Shown one piece after another: positions 1 to 4,984 of a DNA stretch of 6,002 nt. Made by a program: the position numbers and the translations under genes. The stretch comes from Bacteroidales bacterium (GTDB lineage: Bacteria; Bacteroidota; Bacteroidia; Bacteroidales; JALTDM01). Positions within the stretch are counted from its first letter, which is position 1. Each line of letters opens with the position of its first letter. The notes below the pieces were generated by a model that was not told where the DNA came from, ran no database searches, and was given only the letters and a program-made list of their open reading frames with translations. The stretch is taken from assembly GCA_026996635.1 (NCBI GenBank), contig JALWKH010000125.1, positions 1 to 6,002 on the forward strand, in the 5' to 3' direction.

Positions 1-77
1 AACATACTAAATTAACAGAATAAACCGAATTGTACTTGATTTTTCCATTTTTACCGCAGATGTTAAATTAAATTTAT

Positions 78-85
78 TAATTTTG
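78..85 (+). promoter_or_regulatory. Probable -7 promoter element for the Crp/Fnr gene
   Basis: TAATTTTG is an exact match to the Bacteroidota -7 consensus TAnnTTTG, placed 19 bases before the ATG at 105. I see no convincing -33 TTTG/TTG at the usual distance upstream; the nearest TTG (36-38) is too far away. The expected transcription start would fall near 90-93, giving a very short leader. AT-rich DNA produces such matches by chance, so this is a candidate only. Confidence 0.4.
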
Positions 86-88
86 CCG

Positions 89-105
89 TACTAAAAACTT
101 TAGTA
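89..105 (+). repeat. Inverted repeat at the start of the Crp/Fnr gene
   Basis: TACTAAA (89-95), spacer AAC, TTTAGTA (99-105) is a perfect 7-bp inverted repeat that ends on the A of the start codon. In RNA a G-U pair (88 with 106) would extend it to 8 bp. It follows directly after the -7 element at 78-85 and probably straddles the transcription start. It could be an operator for a dimeric regulator (the Crp/Fnr protein itself is the obvious candidate) or a small hairpin covering the start codon. The sequence is AT-rich and the role is unproven. Confidence 0.35.
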
Positions 106-824
106 TGAGTAAAAAAAAGAATGAAAACATTAAACGGGAAATAGACTGCATAAAATGTATAATTAGTGACGACTCCATATTTTCTACATTAACACTTCCA
201 CAAAAAGAAAAAGTAATTGAAAATCACATTTGTTCGTTTTATTCCAAAAACTCAATAATTTACAAAGAAGGAGATAATCCTATTGGTTTAATATGTCTGG
301 TAGAAGGCAAAGTTAAGTTATACAAAGAAGGGGTAAACAATAAAGAACAAATTGTTAGACTGGTAAATGAAAACGGCTTTATAGGATACCGTGCTCTCTT
401 TGCAAGAGAAAAATACAATTCCACAGCAGCAACACTCGAAGATTCGGTTATTTGCACAATAGAAAAAGACCTTGTTTTTGAAATAATGCGTGAAAACCAC
501 AACTTTACATTGGAGATTATCAGAAGGCTTGCTACCGAGTTAGGATTTTCCACAACCCGTTCTGTATCACTGACTCAGAAACATATTCGTGGCAGGCTTG
601 CAGATGCGTTACTTTTTCTTAAAAAGACCTACGGTGTAGATGATGAAAATAACATAAATGTATTGCTTGCAAGAGATGACTTGGCAAATCTCGCCAACAT
701 GACTACTTCCAATGCAATCAGAACTTTATCAAACTTTGTAGAAGAAGGTGTTATAAAAGTAGACGGAAAGAAAATAAAAATTGTAGATTTAGCCAAACTA
801 CGAAGAATAAGTGAAATCGGCTAA
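105..824 (+). CDS. Crp/Fnr-family transcriptional regulator
   Basis: This 239-residue protein has the length and layout of Crp/Fnr regulators. A cyclic-nucleotide-binding-type beta-roll spans about residues 25-130 (EGDNPIGLICLVEGKVKLYKEG, GFIGYRALF, STAATLEDSVICTIEK). A long dimerisation helix follows at about 131-160, then a winged helix-turn-helix at about 185-230 (RDDLANLANMTTSNAIRTL). By eye, Cys15, Cys18 and Cys117 fall where FNR of E. coli has its cluster ligands Cys20, Cys23 and Cys122, but the position of Cys29 is Ser24. In the recognition helix the usual Glu is Ser202, while the conserved Arg is kept as Arg206. The effector therefore cannot be named: oxygen, redox state, a nucleotide or none are all possible. 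The start is the ATG at 105, just after an exact -7 element and an inverted repeat, with no clear Shine-Dalgarno sequence, as is normal in this phylum. The acyl-CoA synthetase begins 28 bases downstream with no terminator between, so the two are likely co-transcribed and this protein may regulate it (inference). Confidence 0.93.
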   Translation: MSKKKNENIKREIDCIKCIISDDSIFSTLTLPQKEKVIENHICSFYSKNSIIYKEGDNPIGLICLVEGKVKLYKEGVNNKEQIVRLVNENGFIGYRALFAREKYNSTAATLEDSVICTIEKDLVFEIMRENHNFTLEIIRRLATELGFSTTRSVSLTQKHIRGRLADALLFLKKTYGVDDENNINVLLARDDLANLANMTTSNAIRTLSNFVEEGVIKVDGKKIKIVDLAKLRRISEIG

Positions 825-848
825 AATTTTTTGTTAACCAAATTTTTT
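824..848 (+). repeat. Short direct repeat in the regulator-synthetase gap
   Basis: The 28-base gap between the regulator and the acyl-CoA synthetase is built from two identical AAATTTTTT blocks (824-832 and 840-848) around GTTAACC, which contains the palindrome GTTAAC (833-838). There is no proper terminator stem, so read-through is expected. The blocks could be a binding site or simple AT-rich drift. No Shine-Dalgarno sequence is visible before the ATG at 853. Confidence 0.3.
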
Positions 849-852
849 CGAT

Positions 853-2661
853 ATGAGTGAAAAACTATCTGATTACAATAACATCACAAGGGTTTTTGAC
901 CTTTTGACAAATCTCAAAGAAAATTACAAAAAAGATGTTATCATTGGTACCAAAAAAAAAGGTAAATGGATAACATACTCTACGGAAGAATTTTATAAAC
1001 TCACCCAATATTTCAGTAGCGGGCTTCTCGAATTGGGATTCAGACAAGGAGACAAAATAGCTACAATAACAACTAATACCCCGGAATGGAACATTATTGA
1101 TATGGCTTTGGCTCAACTCGGCATTATTCATATCCCTATTTACCCAAACCTTTCAAAAGATGAATACAATTATATCATAAATCATAGTGAGTCTGTTGCA
1201 GCATTTGTTTTTGATCAAAAACACTTTAACATTTTAAACGAAATAGCAGAAAATATAGAACCTTTAAAAAATCATATTTACGGATTTAATCCCATACATG
1301 GTGTCAAATGTTGGAAAGAAATATTGGAACTTGGTGAAAAATCTTTCGAAAAAAACAAAAACATAATAGAACAAATAAAAAGCCAAATTAAAGAAGATGA
1401 CCTTCTGACAATTATCTATACATCAGGGACAACAGGCGTACCCAAAGGTGTAATGCTGACTCACAAAAATATACTTTCAAACGCAAAAGCTACAGCTAAA
1501 ATACACCCGCTGACTTATAAACACAAAGTCGTAAGTTTCCTGCCTCTGTGCCATGTTTATGAAAGGATGCTAAACTACCTTTATTTACTTAAAGGAATGA
1601 CGATATATTATATAGGCAACCTCTCTGAAATCGCTAAACAAATAAAAGAAATTAAACCCGACTCTTTTAATACCGTACCACGCGTTTTGGAAATATTTTA
1701 TGACAAAATAATTGCAACAGGAAAAGATCTTGAAGGTTTTAAAAAGAAACTGTTTTTTTGGGCTATTGACCTTGGTTTTAAATATGACATTTACGATATA
1801 GACTGGAAGTATAAACTTAAATTACAAATTGCCAGGAAGTTAGTCTACAAAAAAGTAAGAGAAGCACTTGGTGGGAATTTGAAGATGATTGTCTCTGGCG
1901 GATCGGCACTTCAAGTAAATTTACAAAGACTGTTTTGGGCATTGGGCATAAAAGTCATTGAAGGTTACGGACTTACCGAAACATCTCCCGTTCTAACAGT
2001 AAACAGACTTGAAGCACCCGACATAAAATTCGGAACAGTTGGACTGCCTCTGGAAGGTGTAACCGTAAAACTGGCTGAAGACGGTGAAATCCTTGCCAAA
2101 GGACCAAACATTATGCAAGGTTATTACAAAAACGAAGAAGCCACAAAAGAAGTAATCGATGAAGATGGCTGGTTCCACACAGGTGATGCCGGTATTTTTG
2201 TAGATGGCAGATTCCTTAAAATAAACGGTCGAAAAAAAGAAATATTCAAGCTGTCTTCGGGTAAATATATTGCACCTCAACTTATTGAGAATAAATTAAA
2301 ATCTTCTCCACTAATTGAGCAAGCAATCGTTATAGGAGAAAACAAAAAATTTGCTTCCGCAATAATTTCTCCTAATTTTGATTACCTGCATTTTTACGCG
2401 AGCAAGCACAAAATCCATTTCAACAACAATAAAGAACTTGTAGAACATCCGCAAGTAATAAAAAGATTCCAAAAAGAAATAAACGAAATAAACAAACAAC
2501 TGGCTCAACACGAAAATATCAAGCGTTTCAGGGTTGTACCGGATATGTGGAGCTCTATGACAGGCGAACTGACTGCAACTCTTAAATTAAAGCGGAATTA
2601 TTTACACAAGAAATATGAACATATTATGAATGAAATTTACAAAACGGAAAATGAATTTTAA
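853..2661 (+). CDS. Long-chain acyl-CoA synthetase (AMP-forming fatty acid-CoA ligase)
   Basis: The enzyme activates a free fatty acid with ATP to an acyl-adenylate and then transfers it to CoA, feeding lipid synthesis or beta-oxidation at the inner membrane face. All core motifs of the adenylate-forming superfamily are present in the 602 residues: the phosphate-binding loop YTSGTTGVPKG (189-199), GYGLTET (371-377), WFHTGD with the ribose-binding Asp445 (440-445), and the hinge region NGRKKEIFKLSSGKYIAP (about 458-475). The C-terminal LTATLKLKR (573-581) matches LTPTxKxKR of eukaryotic-type LACS, so the likely catalytic lysine is Lys578; Ala replaces the usual Pro. The length (about 600) and that C-terminal motif fit the FAA1/LACS branch (COG1022) rather than E. 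coli-type FadD, so I give no symbol. Chain-length preference cannot be read from sequence. The start is the ATG at 853, 28 bases after the Crp/Fnr gene. The TAA stop overlaps the next ATG by one base, and a terminator-like hairpin follows 31 bases after the stop. Confidence 0.96.
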   Translation: MSEKLSDYNNITRVFDLLTNLKENYKKDVIIGTKKKGKWITYSTEEFYKLTQYFSSGLLELGFRQGDKIATITTNTPEWNIIDMALAQLGIIHIPIYPNLSKDEYNYIINHSESVAAFVFDQKHFNILNEIAENIEPLKNHIYGFNPIHGVKCWKEILELGEKSFEKNKNIIEQIKSQIKEDDLLTIIYTSGTTGVPKGVMLTHKNILSNAKATAKIHPLTYKHKVVSFLPLCHVYERMLNYLYLLKGMTIYYIGNLSEIAKQIKEIKPDSFNTVPRVLEIFYDKIIATGKDLEGFKKKLFFWAIDLGFKYDIYDIDWKYKLKLQIARKLVYKKVREALGGNLKMIVSGGSALQVNLQRLFWALGIKVIEGYGLTETSPVLTVNRLEAPDIKFGTVGLPLEGVTVKLAEDGEILAKGPNIMQGYYKNEEATKEVIDEDGWFHTGDAGIFVDGRFLKINGRKKEIFKLSSGKYIAPQLIENKLKSSPLIEQAIVIGENKKFASAIISPNFDYLHFYASKHKIHFNNNKELVEHPQVIKRFQKEINEINKQLAQHENIKRFRVVPDMWSSMTGELTATLKLKRNYLHKKYEHIMNEIYKTENEF

Positions 2662-3491
2662 TGTATAAAAAAATCAAAATTCCATTCATCATAGCCCCGT
2701 TGCTTTATTTGGCACAGTGGGGCTTTTTTATTTTTTATCATTCGCAATTCCAATTGTTAAAAATCGGTGTTGCCACAGGAACAATTGCTTTTTTCATTTA
2801 TCTACTGGAAAAAAATTATCCTGTTATTTCAGACAATTACCGTACTTCAATGTTTGTATTTTTTTCCACAATGATTCCTATTTTCACAAATTTCGTACAA
2901 CCTTTTTTGTTACTTGCCTTTATCAGTTTATTTTTCCTCTTAGTTAATTCACCTAATTCTCTTAAAATATCAGGTTATCTAGGCATAATAACAGGCATTG
3001 TTCTACTAATAAACTCATACATCGGGTTATACACGGCAGTTTTACCATTAATATTTATTTTCACCCTGGGAGTAAAAAAATTCAATTCATTCTTAATATT
3101 TATTCTGTCAATATTGGAAATTTTTGTACTATACTTCCTTTCTGGATATATTTGGGGCTTACAATTTCATCAACAACAGTGCTTTGAATACAACAACATG
3201 AAAATCTTTTACTTATTCCTTATATTTTCCCCAGTGTTTACTTTTTTAAGTATGCGGGACTTTTTTAAATTTAAAATAAATAAACGAAAACATATTTCGG
3301 CTGTAAATACAATAATTCTTTTCTCACTGGTATTCTTTTACATAACTCACTACACTATCTTTCTCGGAATCATACCTTTTCTATGGGCATTAGTAAGTTA
3401 TATGCAAGAGAAAAAAGCCGACAAGGATTTATTACTTAAACTTACCGCAATATTATTTTCCGTTGCCTATGCTACAACCGTTTATGCATAA
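2661..3491 (+). CDS. Polytopic membrane protein of unknown function
   Basis: I do not recognise a characterised family. The 276 residues are dominated by hydrophobic stretches and probably form about 9-11 transmembrane helices (roughly residues 8-26, 30-49, 62-95 as one or two, 103-119, 121-137, 141-161, 182-198, 212-230, 231-248 and 259-275). Polar loops are short; the most basic one, KFKINKRK at about 203-210, would lie in the cytoplasm under the positive-inside rule. There is no signal peptide with a cleavage site, no catalytic motif and no soluble domain. The layout loosely resembles small Bacteroidota-specific multi-pass families such as DUF6427, but I cannot confirm that. The ATG at 2661 shares its A with the synthetase TAA (TAATG), which suggests translational coupling. 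An intrinsic-terminator-like hairpin lies within codons 11-26. If the true start were the next Met (residue 64, about 2850), the first two helices would be lost, so I keep 2661. Linkage to the synthetase hints at a lipid or envelope role, which is a guess. Confidence 0.78.
   Translation: MYKKIKIPFIIAPLLYLAQWGFFIFYHSQFQLLKIGVATGTIAFFIYLLEKNYPVISDNYRTSMFVFFSTMIPIFTNFVQPFLLLAFISLFFLLVNSPNSLKISGYLGIITGIVLLINSYIGLYTAVLPLIFIFTLGVKKFNSFLIFILSILEIFVLYFLSGYIWGLQFHQQQCFEYNNMKIFYLFLIFSPVFTFLSMRDFFKFKINKRKHISAVNTIILFSLVFFYITHYTIFLGIIPFLWALVSYMQEKKADKDLLLKLTAILFSVAYATTVYA
2693..2736 (+). terminator. Intrinsic-terminator-like hairpin inside the membrane-protein gene
   Basis: AGCCCCGTTG (2693-2702) pairs with CAGTGGGGCT (2715-2724): ten consecutive pairs including two G-U wobbles in RNA, closing a 12-base loop. 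It is followed at once by T tracts (2724-2729 and 2731-2736, broken by one A). It starts 31 bases after the synthetase stop codon, the normal place for that gene's terminator, yet it lies inside the 5' end of the next reading frame. Its GC-rich stem stands out in this AT-rich DNA. Partial termination or translation-dependent read-through is likely. The T tract also encodes Phe-Phe-Ile-Phe-Tyr of a membrane helix, so chance cannot be excluded. Confidence 0.65.
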
Positions 3492-3527
3492 AAAAACCGC
3501 TCCCCGTCATACAACAACGAGGAACGG
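3490..3527 (-). terminator. Intrinsic terminator of the thioredoxin transcription unit
   Basis: In the minus-strand RNA, CCGTTCCTCGT (3527-3517) pairs with ACGGGGAGCGG (3507-3497): 11 consecutive pairs with two G-U wobbles and a 9-base loop, followed by seven U (3496-3490). It begins 23 bases after the thioredoxin-like gene's stop. On the plus strand the same two positions are C-A mismatches and no T run follows, so it should act mainly on leftward transcription. Its U tract overlaps the stop codon of the convergent membrane-protein gene. Confidence 0.82.
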
Positions 3528-3550
3528 CATATAGCAAATTAAATTGGTCT

Positions 3551-3892
3551 TTAAACTTCGGAAAATAAAATATCGTATGGTCTGCTAATTTCGTCGGCAA
3601 GTTCGTTTATACCAATGTACCTGCTCTTTCGTATCAGTTCTCTACCTTCGAAAAACACAAGCAAAGTAGGAATGGTAAATACTCTGTTTTGTGCAGCTAC
3701 ATCGGGCAATGCCTTTGTATCTACATAATAAAACTTAACTTCCGGATATTTTTCCTGAAGCATCTCGTAAACCTTAGGTTTCAGCACCTTACACACATTA
3801 CAATCATCATTGGAAAAATAAAACAGAATCCCTCTGTTATTTATTCTTAATTCCTCAAAATGTTCGAAATCTTTAACCTTTGGATATTCCAT
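3551..3892 (-). CDS. Thioredoxin-fold family protein
   Basis: This is a compact 113-residue protein, close to the length of E. coli thioredoxin (about 108). A thioredoxin fold is indicated by beta-strand GILFYFS (21-27), the redox motif D-CNVC-K (Cys31, Cys34) at the start of a helix, VKFYYVDTK (52-60), and the cis-proline segment FTIPTLLVFFEG (Pro75). The classical WCGPC is replaced by DCNVC: the Trp before the first Cys and the Gly-Pro pair are missing, so the redox potential and partners probably differ from housekeeping thioredoxin. With no signal peptide it should act in the cytoplasm as a thiol-disulfide reductase-like protein; the exact substrate is unknown. I place the start at the ATG at 3892. 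A longer frame from a TTG at 3916 would add eight residues, but that TTG is the end of a candidate -7 promoter box, so it is unlikely to be the start. The gene lies 37 bases after the exported-protein gene and ends before a clear terminator. Confidence 0.88.
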   Translation of the reverse strand: MEYPKVKDFEHFEELRINNRGILFYFSNDDCNVCKVLKPKVYEMLQEKYPEVKFYYVDTKALPDVAAQNRVFTIPTLLVFFEGRELIRKSRYIGINELADEISRPYDILFSEV

Positions 3893-3913
3893 CTTCTTAA
3901 ATTTTTGAGCGTG

Positions 3914-3921
3914 CAAATTTA
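3914..3921 (-). promoter_or_regulatory. Candidate -7 promoter element for the thioredoxin-like gene
   Basis: Read on the minus strand, TAAATTTG matches TAnnTTTG exactly and lies 21 bases before the ATG at 3892. No -33 TTG is seen at the normal spacing. If real, it gives the thioredoxin-like gene its own transcript besides read-through from the gene upstream. It is AT-rich and may be chance. Confidence 0.27.
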
Positions 3922-3929
3922 ATAATTTT

Positions 3930-4781
3930 TTATTTCTTCTTACCTAATTTCTTCAAATCCGAAGGCAAAATTCCATCCGGATGCTTTTTGTCTATCATGT
4001 GGTAATCAAAATAATACATATTTGCATTCAAGTTGTCAAAGACCACTTTCCAACACCTTGCTTTACGCTTTGTTCCTTCAGGTCCTACTTTGTGGAAGAA
4101 CACTATATCTTTTCCTTCGTCAATAGCTTGTTCCAATTCGTCACGGCTAACTATTTTGAAAGGATAGGGATATAATTTTTTTATTTCTTTTTCGCTGTCA
4201 CAACCGGGTGTCAATTCTTCTTTGGCAAGGTACAAAGTCTTATTGTGAATCTGCGGTATTTGCTTGGTATAGAATGACTTAACATTTATTTTGTTTATTT
4301 CGGGATGTTTTTTTACATTCAAAATATGATTTTGCAAGAACTTTATCAGAACCGGAATTTTATAAGCATAAGTTTCCTCGTCGACTCCGTAATAAGAAAG
4401 CGGGATGTTGGCTATTTGCGGCATATCCTTAAAAGTACGATACTTGCCGCCAAGTGACACACTGAAAAACTCATACTGTGCTTTTGTCTTATCTTTTTCG
4501 AAAAATACACGGTCAACAGTCAAAAAAGAGTACTTCGGGTCTTTTCTGTATTTTTCGAGTTCCGAAGGCTTAATAAACTTATATGGCGTAATTTTCCAAT
4601 ATTTTTCAATAGCCTCTTTAATCTTAAAATTGTAATCACTCATCGGATTGTCATCATAAACTACCATCAAAGTAGTTTTAAAAAACTTATCCAAGTTTTC
4701 CCTGTCAGGTACTGTAATTTGTGAAAACGATACAAACCCGTACAAAATAAAACCGAATGCAAACAAAATTTTCTTTTTCAT
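3930..4781 (-). CDS. Exported protein of unknown function with two similar halves
   Basis: The 283-residue product begins with a clear signal peptide: basic MKKK, a hydrophobic core at about 5-18, and a probable cleavage near SFSQ (about residue 20-21), as is typical in Bacteroidota. There is no Cys at the cleavage site, so it is not a lipoprotein; it should be periplasmic, attached to an outer membrane component, or secreted. I do not recognise the family. The mature part appears to be a tandem duplication, about 35-130 and about 180-277. Each half shows a strand (TTLMVVYDD; KTLYLAKEE), a helix (KEAIEKYWK; EKEIKKLYP), a Pro-x-x-(F/I) strand (TPYKFIKPSELEKYRKD; YPFKIVSRDELEQAIDEGK), a further strand (YSFLTVD; DIVFFHKV), and a more polar beta region. 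Two cysteines (194 and 243) lie only in the second half. The start is the ATG at 4781; the frame stays open to a TTG at 4811, but that would put ten polar, basic residues before the signal peptide. The thioredoxin-like gene lies 37 bases downstream and is probably co-transcribed. Confidence 0.85.
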   Translation of the reverse strand: MKKKILFAFGFILYGFVSFSQITVPDRENLDKFFKTTLMVVYDDNPMSDYNFKIKEAIEKYWKITPYKFIKPSELEKYRKDPKYSFLTVDRVFFEKDKTKAQYEFFSVSLGGKYRTFKDMPQIANIPLSYYGVDEETYAYKIPVLIKFLQNHILNVKKHPEINKINVKSFYTKQIPQIHNKTLYLAKEELTPGCDSEKEIKKLYPYPFKIVSRDELEQAIDEGKDIVFFHKVGPEGTKRKARCWKVVFDNLNANMYYFDYHMIDKKHPDGILPSDLKKLGKKK

Positions 4782-4839
4782 TTGTTTATGTTTTTTATTC
4801 TGTTTTTTCAACCTTCTGTTTCTCCAAGTGAAACAAAGA

Positions 4840-4927
4840 GATTCCGAAATATTAGAGAACCTGAAACGAGTTCAGGTTGACGTTGTTCAAAATGACGTTT
4901 TCAGAATGACATTGTTCAAGGAACAAC
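4840..4927. repeat. Structured intergenic repeat (TTCAG..TGACG type)
   Basis: This stretch holds a perfect 8-bp inverted repeat, AACCTGAA (4858-4865), loop ACGAG, TTCAGGTT (4871-4878). Three imperfect direct copies follow: TGACGTTGTTCAAAA (4878-4892), TGACGTTTTCAGAA (4893-4906) and TGACATTGTTCAAGG (4907-4921). A second small hairpin is TTGTTC-AAG-GAACAA (4912-4926). An upstream GATTCCGAAA echoes GAACCTGAAA. The reverse complement reads as the GTCATTCTGAA..CGTTTCAG-type element that recurs between genes in many Bacteroidota genomes (from memory, not searched). No U tract follows either strand, so it is not a classical terminator, and it encodes no protein. It sits in the leader of the exported-protein gene or the trailer of the Mur ligase. 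Confidence 0.6.
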
Positions 4928-4946
4928 ACAACACTAACAAATATTT

Positions 4947-4984
4947 AATTAACACGTTAACAATTAACCAATTAGCAAATTAAT
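4947..4984. repeat. Degenerate AATTAAC heptamer array
   Basis: Five units of the type AATTAAC start at 4947, 4955, 4962, 4970 and 4978 (AATTAAC, CGTTAAC, AATTAAC, AATTAGC, AATTAAT), spaced 7-8 bases apart, ending one base before the Mur ligase stop codon. It includes the inverted repeat TTAAC-AC-GTTAA (4949-4960). It looks like a simple-sequence repeat in the trailer of the Mur ligase; no function can be assigned. Confidence 0.45.

Noticed and set aside
36..40. TTGAT, an FNR-type half-site upstream of the regulator
   Set aside because: No matching ATCAA half-site follows at the proper spacing, and this regulator's recognition helix does not fit FNR boxes.
260..553. Open frames on the - strand opposite the Crp/Fnr gene, and similar ones opposite the synthetase (865-1131, 1993-2280, 2311-2511)
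   Set aside because: Their Cys/Phe/Ser-rich, motif-free translations are typical of the reverse strand of real AT-rich genes.
820..850. Terminator between the regulator and the synthetase
   Set aside because: Only a weak, mismatched pairing (GGCTAA with TTAACC) can be drawn, despite the flanking T tracts.
3893..3916. TTG start at 3916 for the thioredoxin-like protein
   Set aside because: It would add eight residues before a good ATG, and the TTG coincides with the end of a candidate -7 box, so it may not even be transcribed from that promoter.
4782..4811. TTG start at 4811 for the exported protein
   Set aside because: It would place ten polar, lysine-rich residues ahead of a well-formed signal peptide that begins at the ATG at 4781.
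4858..4878. The 8-bp hairpin as a terminator of the Mur ligase
   Set aside because: No U tract follows on the minus strand, and it is better explained as part of the repeat element.
4938..4945. AATATTTG on the - strand as a -7 promoter box for the exported-protein gene
   Set aside because: It has one mismatch to TAnnTTTG, and the nearest TTG upstream is at too short a spacing (about 15 bases).
4878..4984. Direct repeats as a CRISPR array
   Set aside because: The copies are adjacent and degenerate, with no unique spacers and no cas genes nearby.
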